Below the pieces are notes generated by a model. It was not told where the DNA came from and ran no database searches. It saw only the letters and a program-made list of their open reading frames with translations. From Clostridiales bacterium (GTDB lineage: Bacteria; Bacillota; Clostridia; Oscillospirales; Oscillospiraceae), in contig SFHJ01000013.1 in assembly GCA_004555655.1 (NCBI GenBank), positions 1 through 37,923 of the forward strand: a DNA stretch of 37,923 nucleotides. The letters are read 5' to 3'. The translations under genes were made by a program, and so were the position numbers. The number at the start of each line of letters is the position of its first letter. Positions within the stretch are counted from its first letter, which is position 1. Shown here piece after piece: positions 1 through 7,106 of the stretch.

Positions 1-95
1 CTGTTTCTTCATCGTCATACACCACCATTGCTTTGATAGTCTTATTATTCCACATCCGGAGTCTTTATGGTAGTGCGGATTAAATCAGAGGTTCC
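1..95. other. AT-rich left edge, no supported gene
   Basis: This stretch is more AT-rich than the rest of the window. The only open frame is a minus-strand ATG at 55 that runs off the window edge after 18 codons and has no ribosome binding site, so I do not call it. No convincing terminator hairpin follows the zinc-ribbon gene that ends at 96. Confidence 0.4.
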
Positions 96-404
96 CTAGA
101 AAAGGAAATACCAAATCAAAAATCCCGCCGCACCCACGACGATCACAGACAGTACCGCGATAAGCGTGACAAACAGCCCCGTAAGCGGACTTTTCATCGG
201 GCGCGGCTTTGGCTTTATCGGCGCATCCGCTGCAAGCGCGCCTCCACAGCCCGGGCAGACTGCCGCTCCGGCCGGTACGACCTGCCCGCAGCCGGGGCAG
301 CGCTTTCCTGGCCTGCGCGCCCGGCGCACGGTATACTTCGTACCGCACCGTGGGCAGCAGCCTGCGCCAAGCTGCAGCGCAGCGCCGCACTTTGGGCATT
401 GCAT
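96..404 (-). CDS. Double zinc-ribbon protein with C-terminal membrane anchor
   Basis: The 102-residue product begins with a CPKCG...CPRCG ribbon, continues with a basic stretch and a second CPGCG...CPGCG ribbon, then a Lys/Pro linker, and ends in one hydrophobic segment of about 22 residues with almost nothing after it. It is therefore probably tail-anchored with the ribbons in the cytoplasm. I chose the ATG at 404 because GGAGGG lies just upstream and because an in-frame ATG at 464 falls inside the promoter. Such small zinc-ribbon membrane proteins are common in Firmicutes and are usually of unknown function; none can be assigned here. It is divergent from the aro operon, with its own promoter and an inverted repeat upstream. 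Confidence 0.75.
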   Translation of the reverse strand: MQCPKCGAALQLGAGCCPRCGTKYTVRRARRPGKRCPGCGQVVPAGAAVCPGCGGALAADAPIKPKPRPMKSPLTGLFVTLIAVLSVIVVGAAGFLIWYFLF

Positions 405-435
405 CGCGCATCCCTCCCGCTGTTCTTTTAATTGT

Positions 436-464
436 AGTATACAAAACAGGCGTTTTTTTGTCAA
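436..464 (-). promoter_or_regulatory. Sigma-A type promoter of the zinc-ribbon gene
   Basis: Read on the minus strand, a perfect TTGACA -35 (464-459) is followed after 17 bp by TATACT (441-436). Transcription would begin near 429, upstream of the chosen ATG at 404 but downstream of the in-frame ATG at 464. Confidence 0.8.
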
Positions 465-470
465 CGCCTG
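447..470. repeat. Inverted repeat over the -35 box, possible operator
   Basis: Two perfect 8-bp arms (CAGGCGTT at 447-454 and AACGCCTG at 463-470) are separated by 8 bp. The repeat covers the -35 box and part of the spacer of the zinc-ribbon promoter, a usual position for a repressor site. It is not followed by a T-run that would make it a terminator. The operator role is inferred. Confidence 0.45.
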
Positions 471-521
471 CGCGCGCCGGGGACTCTACAACACTTTGCA
501 TGAAAAAAGTGCCGCCGGGGA

Positions 522-550
522 TTGACATTTCCCAAAAACAGCGGTAAAAT
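522..550 (+). promoter_or_regulatory. Promoter of the aromatic amino acid operon
   Basis: A perfect TTGACA (522-527), a 17-bp spacer and TAAAAT (545-550) make a strong housekeeping promoter. The expected start is near 557, which gives a leader of about 185 nt before aroF. The leader contains the attenuator described below. Confidence 0.85.
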
Positions 551-579
551 CAGCATGGTTTCATGAAGGAGTTTTTTCG

Positions 580-633
580 ATGAACGGTATGATTTTTTGC
601 GCATATTACTTTTACTTTACTGTGCAGGCATAG
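580..633 (+). CDS. Phe/Tyr-rich attenuator leader peptide
   Basis: A 17-codon frame encodes MNGMIFCAYYFYFTVQA followed by TAG. It has a strong ribosome binding site, GAAGGAG at 565-571, eight bases before the ATG. Six of 17 residues are Phe or Tyr, five of them consecutive (Y-Y-F-Y-F at 604-618), and there is no Trp. It lies between the operon promoter and an intrinsic terminator that precedes genes for Phe and Tyr synthesis, so its job is almost certainly to sense charged tRNA-Phe and tRNA-Tyr by ribosome stalling. The peptide itself probably has no function. The call rests on the sequence and the classical leader-peptide model; it has not been tested. Confidence 0.88.
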   Translation: MNGMIFCAYYFYFTVQA

Positions 634-702
634 TAAGGGTAATTTGTGATGCGTAAAAATCATTGGATTTGTTTTTTTGCGGCACAGATTACACTGTGCC
701 GC
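594..702 (+). promoter_or_regulatory. Ribosome-mediated transcription attenuator of the aro operon
   Basis: Three mutually exclusive RNA pairings are visible. In structure 1:2, the leader codons fold back on the downstream RNA: 594-604 pairs with 649-659, and 605-616 pairs with 632-643, leaving a 5-nt bulge at 644-648. In structure 2:3, 639-648 pairs with 683-692 (nine Watson-Crick pairs and one G-U). In structure 3:4, 679-687 pairs with 694-702 and is followed by a T-run, making the terminator. A ribosome stalled on the Phe/Tyr codons at 604-618 would block segment 1, free segment 2 to sequester the terminator's left arm and allow read-through. If stalling does not occur, 1:2 and the terminator can form. 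Confidence 0.85.
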
Positions 703-708
703 TTTTTT
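679..708 (+). terminator. Intrinsic terminator of the aro attenuator
   Basis: A 9-bp perfect stem (GCGGCACAG at 679-687 with CTGTGCCGC at 694-702) has a 6-nt loop and is followed directly by six T's and then CTTT. It lies upstream of aroF and downstream of the leader peptide stop, so it would end transcripts before the first structural gene. Confidence 0.9.
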
Positions 709-742
709 CTTTGTTATGTTTCATCTTCTGGAGGGATCTGGC

Positions 743-1747
743 ATGATTGTAATTCTCAAACCAAACGTTGCGCAGGAAAAGCGCGAGCAGCTCATTGAAT
801 GGCTCAAGGCGCAGAGCCTTGGCGTTCACATATCCGAGGGCACCTATCAGACGGTTCTGGGCCTCATCGGCGACACCAGCAAGGTCGATCTCGACCTGCT
901 TGCCAGTCTCGACATCGTCGAGAGCGTCAAGCGGGTGAGCGATCCGTTTAAATGCTGCAACCGGAAATTCCACCCCGACGACACCGTTGTCCGCGTGGGC
1001 GGGGCCAGTATCGGCGCAGGCAGCTTTGCGATCATCGCAGGTCCGTGCTCGGTCGAGTCGGAAGAGCAGATCGTCTCCATCGCCAAGGCCGTCAAGGCCG
1101 GCGGTGCCACCATGCTGCGCGGCGGCGCGTTCAAGCCGCGCACGTCTCCGTATGATTTTCAGGGTCTGAAGGCCGAGGGCCTCGAGCTTCTCAAAATCGC
1201 GCGGCGCGAATCCGGCCTTCCCATCGTGACCGAGATCATGAACATCAACCACATCCCGCTCTTTGAAGACGTGGACGTCATTCAGGTCGGCGCGCGCAAT
1301 ATGCAGAACTTTGACCTGCTCAAGGAACTGGGCAAGCTCAAAAAGCCCATTCTTTTAAAGCGTGGCCTTGCCAACACGCTCAAAGAGCTTCTGATGAGTG
1401 CGGAATACATCATGGCCAGCGGCAACGAGCAGATCATCCTCTGTGAGCGCGGCATCCGCACCTTTGAGACCTACACCCGCAACACGCTCGACCTTTCCGC
1501 CGTGCCGATGCTGCACGAGCTGACACATCTTCCCATCGTGGTCGACCCCAGCCATGCCACCGGCAGCGCACGTCTCGTGCCGCCCATGGCGCTGGCCGCA
1601 GCAGCCGGCGGCGCGGACGGCGTGATGATCGAGGTGCACAACGACCCCATGCACGCGCTGTGCGACGGCGCGCAGGCGCTCACGCCTGACCAGTTTGCAG
1701 CGCTGGCTGAAAAAATGCGCCGCGTGCGCGCGGTGCTGGCGCAATGA
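743..1747 (+). CDS. aroF: 3-deoxy-7-phosphoheptulonate (DAHP) synthase
   Basis: This enzyme condenses PEP and erythrose 4-phosphate to DAHP, the first committed step of the shikimate pathway. The 334-residue product has an N-terminal ferredoxin-like domain (about 1-75) and a KDO8P-synthase-like TIM barrel with IAGPCSVES, GGAFKPRTSPYDFQG and a late VDPSHATG motif. This is the type I-beta architecture, in which the N-terminal domain is known to mediate Phe/Tyr feedback inhibition. The ATG at 743 has GGAGGG nine bases upstream; the longer open frame upstream lies inside the attenuator. It is the first structural gene, so it is expected to be controlled by both attenuation and feedback. Its last four bases (ATGA) contain the tyrA start. 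Confidence 0.95.
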   Translation: MIVILKPNVAQEKREQLIEWLKAQSLGVHISEGTYQTVLGLIGDTSKVDLDLLASLDIVESVKRVSDPFKCCNRKFHPDDTVVRVGGASIGAGSFAIIAGPCSVESEEQIVSIAKAVKAGGATMLRGGAFKPRTSPYDFQGLKAEGLELLKIARRESGLPIVTEIMNINHIPLFEDVDVIQVGARNMQNFDLLKELGKLKKPILLKRGLANTLKELLMSAEYIMASGNEQIILCERGIRTFETYTRNTLDLSAVPMLHELTHLPIVVDPSHATGSARLVPPMALAAAAGGADGVMIEVHNDPMHALCDGAQALTPDQFAALAEKMRRVRAVLAQ

Positions 1748-2574
1748 CGGCCGGGATCGTCGGCCTTGGCCTCATCGGCGGCTCGATGGCCAAGGCATAT
1801 CATGCCGCACAATGGCGCGTACTCGCCTGGAACCGCAGCGAAAGTGTGCTCGGCTTTGCCGAGATGACCGGCGATGTCGACGGCGCGCTCACAGAAGATA
1901 CCATCGGCGAATGCGATTTGCTGCTGCTCGCCGTCTACCCGCTGGCCTGCATCGACTATCTGCGGAAAATGGCCCCGCACATCGCAAAATCCGCCATGGT
2001 CATTGACTGCGGCGGCACCAAGCGCGTGGTGTGCAATGCCTGCTTCCCGCTGGCGGAGCAGTACGGCTTCACCTTTGTCGGCGGCCACCCCATGGCGGGC
2101 ACACACAACTCTGGCTTTAAATACGCCCGCGCGAACCTCTTTCAGGGCGCGCCGATGGTGCTCGTACCGCCCAGATTCGACGACATTGCGCTTTTGCAGC
2201 GGGCGAAGGACCTGCTCGAACCCGCCTGTTTCGGCAGCTTCTCCGTCACCACAGCCGAAAAACATGACGAGATGATCGCCTTTACCTCGCAGCTGGCGCA
2301 CGTCGTCTCCAACGCCTACATCAAAAGTCCCACCGCAGGCAGCCACAAGGGCTTTTCCGCCGGCAGCTACAAGGATCTCACGCGCGTGGCGTGGCTCAAC
2401 CCGCAGATGTGGGCCGAGCTGTTTCTGGAAAACCGGGACAATCTCACGAACGAGCTGGATATCCTGATTGAAAACCTGCGCCAGTACCGCGACGCAATGC
2501 TGCAGGAGGATCGCGGCACGCTCGTCCGCCTGCTCGACGAGGGGCGGCAGCGCAAGCAGGAGGTCGACGGCTGA
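1744..2574 (+). CDS. tyrA: Prephenate dehydrogenase
   Basis: The product oxidatively decarboxylates prephenate to 4-hydroxyphenylpyruvate with NAD(P)+, the Tyr branch. The 276-residue protein opens with the dinucleotide-binding motif GIVGLGLIGGS and carries the family motif GGHPMAGTHNSG at about 117-128, followed by the helical dimerisation domain. There is no C-terminal ACT domain, unlike the longer TyrA proteins of some Firmicutes, so allosteric Tyr control by that route is not expected. The start overlaps the aroF stop as ATGA and its stop overlaps the aroB start as TGATG, which points to translational coupling. Confidence 0.93.
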   Translation: MTAGIVGLGLIGGSMAKAYHAAQWRVLAWNRSESVLGFAEMTGDVDGALTEDTIGECDLLLLAVYPLACIDYLRKMAPHIAKSAMVIDCGGTKRVVCNACFPLAEQYGFTFVGGHPMAGTHNSGFKYARANLFQGAPMVLVPPRFDDIALLQRAKDLLEPACFGSFSVTTAEKHDEMIAFTSQLAHVVSNAYIKSPTAGSHKGFSAGSYKDLTRVAWLNPQMWAELFLENRDNLTNELDILIENLRQYRDAMLQEDRGTLVRLLDEGRQRKQEVDG

Positions 2575-3632
2575 TGAACACCATCCATGTGACCGCGTCC
2601 AACAGCTACGATGTGCTGGTCGGCGCAGGTCTGCTTGACAAAGCGGGCGAATACGCCGCGGCGCTCACGCACGCAGCCTGCGCCGCCGTGGTGAGCGACA
2701 ATACAGTCTTCCCGCTCTACGGTGAGACGGTCTGCCAGAGCCTTCGTGCCGCGGGCCTGCGCGTTGTCTCCTTCGTGTTTCCGCACGGCGAGCGCTCGAA
2801 AAATATCGGCACTTTCTCACAGATTCTGAACTTTCTGGCTGAAAACCGTCTTGCGCGCACAGATCTTGTCGTGGCGCTGGGCGGCGGCGTGGTGGGCGAT
2901 GTCACGGGCTTTGCCAGCGCGTGTTATCTGCGCGGCGTGGCGTATATCCAAATTCCGACGACGCTGCTTGCGGCGGTCGACTCGTCCGTGGGCGGCAAGA
3001 CGGCCATCGACCTGCCCGCCGGCAAAAACTTAGCCGGCAGCTTCTATCAGCCGCGTCTTGTGCTGTGCGATACGGACACGCTTGCCAGCCTGCCGGACGG
3101 AGTTTTTGCCGACGGCTGCGCCGAGGTCGTGAAGTACGCCATGTACGGAAACGCCCCGTTTTTTGAGGAATTGCGTCAAAACGGCGTGAAAAACCAACTC
3201 TCTCACGTCATCTCCACCTGCGTTTCGATGAAGCGCGACGTGGTCTGCGCCGACGAGTTTGACCGCGGCGGCCGGCAGATCCTGAACTTCGGCCACACGT
3301 TCGGCCACGCTGTCGAGCGGTGCAGCGATTATACCGTCCCGCACGGCAGCGCCGTCGCCATCGGCATGGTCATGATAAGCCGTGCGGCAGTCAAGCGCGG
3401 TCTGTGCGGTGCATCCGTTCTGGACGCGCTGCTGGCGCTGCTTCGCGCGCTCGGCCTGCCCACGGAAACGGCTTTTTCTGCTTCCGAGCTTCTGGACGCA
3501 GCCTGCCGCGACAAAAAAATTGCGGGCGGCCGGCTGAATCTCATCGTGCCGCGCGCAGTCGGCCGCTGCGAGATCATGCCCATCGATACCGCCGGACTTT
3601 CGGCATGGCTGCGCGACGGAGGTGCAAAATGA
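2574..3632 (+). CDS. aroB: 3-dehydroquinate synthase
   Basis: AroB converts DAHP to 3-dehydroquinate using NAD+ and a divalent metal, step 2 of the shikimate pathway. The 352-residue protein, of normal family length, has the nucleotide-binding loop GGGVVGDVTGFAS, IPTTLLAAVDSSVGGKTAID, and the metal-binding histidines in LNFGHTFGHAVE. It starts one base inside the tyrA stop and ends in an ATGA overlap with aroA. Confidence 0.96.
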   Translation: MNTIHVTASNSYDVLVGAGLLDKAGEYAAALTHAACAAVVSDNTVFPLYGETVCQSLRAAGLRVVSFVFPHGERSKNIGTFSQILNFLAENRLARTDLVVALGGGVVGDVTGFASACYLRGVAYIQIPTTLLAAVDSSVGGKTAIDLPAGKNLAGSFYQPRLVLCDTDTLASLPDGVFADGCAEVVKYAMYGNAPFFEELRQNGVKNQLSHVISTCVSMKRDVVCADEFDRGGRQILNFGHTFGHAVERCSDYTVPHGSAVAIGMVMISRAAVKRGLCGASVLDALLALLRALGLPTETAFSASELLDAACRDKKIAGGRLNLIVPRAVGRCEIMPIDTAGLSAWLRDGGAK

Positions 3633-4882
3633 CGCGCATATGTAAGCCGGGAGAACGAACAGGCTGCGTGCACATCCCGGCGTCAAAGTCCATTGCGCAC
3701 CGGCTTCTCATCTGCGCGGCGCTGTCGAAGGGCCCTGTCACGCTGCACCTGGACGGGCTTTCGCGCGACATTCTGGCAACCATCGACTGTCTTCGCGCGC
3801 TGGGTGCGGAGATCACCGCAGCGCCCGGCGCGCTGTATGTGCAGCCCATACAAAATGTCCCCGAAGCTGCCGTGCTGCGCGTAGGCGAAAGCGGCTCCAC
3901 GCTGCGCTTTCTTCTGCCGCTTGTGGGTGCACTGGGGGCAAAAGCGGCTTTCAAAATGCAGGGCCGCCTGCCTGCGCGGCCGCTGCATCCACTGGACCGG
4001 GAGCTTATTGCCCACGGCATGGCGCTGCGCCGAAGCGGCGAAACGCTGTACGCCGAAGGACAGCTGCAGCCGGGCGCATATACCCTGCCCGGAGACGTAT
4101 CATCGCAGTATATTTCTGGGCTTTTGTTTGCACTGCCGCTGCTGAAAGGCCCCAGCACAATCACCGTCACGGGCGAACTGCAGTCTGCGGCCTACCTGAA
4201 TATGACCGAATCCGCGCTTCTGCAGGCGCATATTTCCTTCAAAAAAGCATGCAACTCATATCAGATTCCGGGCAGACAGCGCTATTTTTCGCCCGGCTGC
4301 TGCACGGTCGAGGGTGACTGGTCGAATGCCGCGTTCTTTCTGTGCATGGGCGCGCTGGCCGGGCCAGGCGTGTGTGTGTTCGGCCTTGACCGCAGCAGCG
4401 CCCAGGGCGACCGGGCAATCGTCGAGCTTTTGCAGCAATTCGGCGCAGAGGTCTTGCTGCAGCATGACCGCGTCGCCGTGCGGCAGGGCAAGCTGCGCGG
4501 AATTACCATCGACGCCGGCCCCATTCCCGACCTCATCCCGGCGTTGAGCGTCGTAGCGGCACTCGCCTGCGGCGAGACCCGAATTGGAAACGCAGCGCGG
4601 CTGCGGCTCAAGGAGTCCGACCGGCTGCAGACCACCGCCGCCATGCTCGCTTCGCTCGGTGCGGACGTGCAGGAACTGCCGGACGGGCTTGTCATTCGCG
4701 GCAAATCCCGGCTCACGGGCGGCACGGTGGACGCCTGCAACGACCACCGCATCGCCATGGCGGCGGCCACGGCGGCATGTGCATGTGAAAACCCCGTCAC
4801 GGTTTTGCAGGCGCAGTGCGTGGAAAAATCCTATCCCCGGTTCTGGGAAGATTTTGAGGCGTTGGGAGGAGGCACAAAATGA
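3629..4882 (+). CDS. aroA: 3-phosphoshikimate 1-carboxyvinyltransferase (EPSP synthase)
   Basis: AroA joins PEP to shikimate 3-phosphate to make EPSP, the sixth pathway step. The 417-residue protein shows ASKSIAHRLLI near the N-terminus, GESGSTLRFLLPL, the SSQYISGLLFALP segment, LRLKESDRL and NDHRIAMA, all typical of the two-domain fold. A much longer open frame extends upstream inside aroB, but GGAGG at about 3618-3622 and the ATGA overlap support the ATG at 3629. At the PEP and glyphosate site the sequence reads VGALGAKA. I did not assign a sensitivity class. Confidence 0.95.
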   Translation: MTRICKPGERTGCVHIPASKSIAHRLLICAALSKGPVTLHLDGLSRDILATIDCLRALGAEITAAPGALYVQPIQNVPEAAVLRVGESGSTLRFLLPLVGALGAKAAFKMQGRLPARPLHPLDRELIAHGMALRRSGETLYAEGQLQPGAYTLPGDVSSQYISGLLFALPLLKGPSTITVTGELQSAAYLNMTESALLQAHISFKKACNSYQIPGRQRYFSPGCCTVEGDWSNAAFFLCMGALAGPGVCVFGLDRSSAQGDRAIVELLQQFGAEVLLQHDRVAVRQGKLRGITIDAGPIPDLIPALSVVAALACGETRIGNAARLRLKESDRLQTTAAMLASLGADVQELPDGLVIRGKSRLTGGTVDACNDHRIAMAAATAACACENPVTVLQAQCVEKSYPRFWEDFEALGGGTK

Positions 4883-5961
4883 GCAGTGTTTATCACGGAA
4901 ATCTCACCGTCAGCATCTTCGGCCAGTCGCACGCGCCGGCCATCGGCGTGACGATCGACGGCCTGCCCGCCGGCGCGCGCATCGATATGGACGAGCTTGG
5001 CATGTTTTTATCCCGGCGCGCGCCGGGACACAGTCCCCTGTCGACGCCGCGCAAAGAGGCGGACTTGCCGGAATTTCTCTGCGGTGTGGTCGATCACGTC
5101 ACCTGCGGCGCGCCGCTCACGGCTATCATCCGCAATACCAACACCCGCTCACAGGACTATGACACGCTGCGCGATGTGCCGCGTCCCGGCCACGCCGATT
5201 ATACCGCGCAGATGAAATTCGGCGGCGCGCAGGACGTATCGGGCGGCGGACACTTTTCCGGGCGTCTGACCGCCCCCTTATGCATCGCCGGCGGCATCTG
5301 TCTGCAGCTTCTGCGCCGCGAGGGCATTGAAGTCTTCGCGCGCATCGCGTCGATCGCTGGGATCGAAGACCATGCGCCGTTTACCGCGCCGGTATCCAAC
5401 AAGCCGTTTCCCGTCGTGACCGACGCCGTGGGCGGGCAGATGCAGCAGGCCATTTTACAGGCAAAATCCGACGGCGACTCGGTCGGCGGCGTGGTGGAAT
5501 GCATCGTGACCGGCTGCCCGGCGGGCCTTGGCGAGCCGATGTTCGCCGGCATGGAGAACAGGATCGCGCAGCTCGTTTTCGCCATTCCGGCCGTGAAGGG
5601 TGTGGAATTCGGCGCGGGCTTTGCTGCAGCCGCCATGCGCGGCAGCGAGAATAACGACGCATATTGCATGGAAAACGGTGGAGTTCGCACCGTCACCAAC
5701 CACTGCGGCGGTATTCTGGGCGGCATTACAAACGCCATGCCCATTGTATTCCGGGCCGCATTCAAGCCCACGCCTTCCATTCGCCGCGAACAGCAGAGCG
5801 TGCGTCTGTCCCGGATGGAGGAAGTTCCGCTCTGCGTACCCGGGCGGCATGACCCGTGCATCGTGCCGCGCGCGGTGCCGTGCGTCGAGGCGGCGGCGGC
5901 CATCGCGGTGTATGACGCATTACTGGAAGCCAGAAAATTCACGAAGACAGCGAGGGAATAA
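4879..5961 (+). CDS. aroC: Chorismate synthase
   Basis: AroC eliminates phosphate from EPSP to give chorismate and needs reduced FMN. The 360-residue protein begins MSSVYHGNLTVSIFGQSHAPAI in the usual way (FGQSHAPAIG holds the first conserved His), and contains RRAPGHSPLSTPRKE, RPGHADYT, SGGGHFSGRLTAP and a late FKPTPSI. The start overlaps the aroA stop (ATGA). Chorismate made here feeds pheA and tyrA of the same operon; no trp, folate or menaquinone gene is present in the window. Confidence 0.96.
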   Translation: MSSVYHGNLTVSIFGQSHAPAIGVTIDGLPAGARIDMDELGMFLSRRAPGHSPLSTPRKEADLPEFLCGVVDHVTCGAPLTAIIRNTNTRSQDYDTLRDVPRPGHADYTAQMKFGGAQDVSGGGHFSGRLTAPLCIAGGICLQLLRREGIEVFARIASIAGIEDHAPFTAPVSNKPFPVVTDAVGGQMQQAILQAKSDGDSVGGVVECIVTGCPAGLGEPMFAGMENRIAQLVFAIPAVKGVEFGAGFAAAAMRGSENNDAYCMENGGVRTVTNHCGGILGGITNAMPIVFRAAFKPTPSIRREQQSVRLSRMEEVPLCVPGRHDPCIVPRAVPCVEAAAAIAVYDALLEARKFTKTARE

Positions 5962-5963
5962 CC

Positions 5964-7106
5964 ATGGAACTGCAGGATTACCGCAAAAAAATCGACGAGA
6001 TCGACGCGCAGCTGACCGCCCTTTTTACCGAGCGGATGCAGACGGCGGCGCAGATCGCGGCGTACAAGAAAGAACATGGCTTAAGTGTTCTGGACGCAGG
6101 ACGCGAGCGTCAAAAGCTGAGCGAAATTGCAAAGCTGGTACCGGAGGAGTTTGAGGATGCAACGCTGAGTCTGTACTCTCTGATCTTTGAGCTGAGCCGC
6201 GGCTACCAGAACCGGCTGCTGGGCACAAACGCGGAGCTGCCGAAAAAAATTGAAGAAGCGATTGAAACCACACCGCAGTTGTTTCCGCCGAAGGCCATCG
6301 TGGCCTGTCAGGGCGTGGAGGGCGCATACTCCCAGCAGGCGTGCGAGAAGCTGTTCCGCACGCCGAACGTGTTCTATTTTTCGACCTTTGACGCAGTCTT
6401 TTCCGCCATTGAGCAGGGCTTCTGCCAATACGGCGTCATTCCGCTGGAAAACAGCACCGCAGGCTCGGTGAATAAGGTCTACGACCTCATGACAAAGCAC
6501 AAATTCAGCATCGTGCGCAGCGTCCGGCTCAAAGTTGACCACGCGCTTCTGGCGCTTCCGGGCGCGAAGCCGGGCGAGATCAGGGAGATCTATTCGCACG
6601 AGCAGGCCATCAGCCAGTGCGCGCAGTTTTTGCAGTCGCTTGGCGATGTGAAGATCGTCCGCTGCGAAAACACGGCTGCTGCTGCAAAGCTCGTGGCCGA
6701 GTCCGGACGCAGGGACATCGCCGCACTGGCCGCGCGCTCGTGCGTGGGGCTGTATGGACTCGAGTGCCTGCAGTCGAGCGTGCAGGATCAGGGCAACAAC
6801 TATACGCGCTTCATCTGCATCTCGCGTGGACTGGAGATCTATCCCGGCGCAGACCGGACGAGTCTGATGATGGTTCTGCCGCACAAGCCCGGCGCGCTGT
6901 ACAAGGTGCTCTCGCGCTTCTACGCGCTCGGCGTGAATCTCAACAAGCTCGAAAGCCGCCCGATGCCGGAGCGGAATTTTGAGTTCATGTTCTACTTTGA
7001 CCTTGACACGTCCGTCTACTCGCCGCAGTTCATCCAGCTTATGGGTGAGCTGCAGTCGATCAGCGAAGAGTTTGCCTATCTGGGCAGCTACAGCGAGGTG
7101 GTCTGA
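5964..7106 (+). CDS. pheA: Bifunctional chorismate mutase / prephenate dehydratase (P-protein)
   Basis: The product converts chorismate to prephenate and then to phenylpyruvate. Three domains follow in order in 380 residues: an AroQ-type helical chorismate mutase (about 1-88), prephenate dehydratase (about 108-288; ENSTAGSV and the catalytic NNYTRF with Thr281-Arg282-Phe283), and an ACT domain (about 298-375) with the ESRP motif at 330-333, which binds Phe for feedback inhibition in this family. The mutase domain also supplies prephenate for TyrA, which has no mutase of its own. It starts two bases after the aroC stop. Confidence 0.95.
   Translation: MELQDYRKKIDEIDAQLTALFTERMQTAAQIAAYKKEHGLSVLDAGRERQKLSEIAKLVPEEFEDATLSLYSLIFELSRGYQNRLLGTNAELPKKIEEAIETTPQLFPPKAIVACQGVEGAYSQQACEKLFRTPNVFYFSTFDAVFSAIEQGFCQYGVIPLENSTAGSVNKVYDLMTKHKFSIVRSVRLKVDHALLALPGAKPGEIREIYSHEQAISQCAQFLQSLGDVKIVRCENTAAAAKLVAESGRRDIAALAARSCVGLYGLECLQSSVQDQGNNYTRFICISRGLEIYPGADRTSLMMVLPHKPGALYKVLSRFYALGVNLNKLESRPMPERNFEFMFYFDLDTSVYSPQFIQLMGELQSISEEFAYLGSYSEVV

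Noticed and set aside
1..55. Possible start of a minus-strand gene (ATG at 55, frame open to the window edge)
   Set aside because: Only 18 codons are visible, no ribosome binding site lies upstream, and I do not recognise the product. It could be real but cannot be supported here.
91..113. A hairpin after the zinc-ribbon gene
   Set aside because: GGTTCC and GGAA-AT-ACC pair imperfectly and no T-run follows on the minus strand.
617..636. A small hairpin within the leader (617-623 with 630-636)
   Set aside because: It is possible but weaker than the continuous 594-616 with 632-659 pairing, with which it competes; I prefer the longer structure as the pause hairpin.
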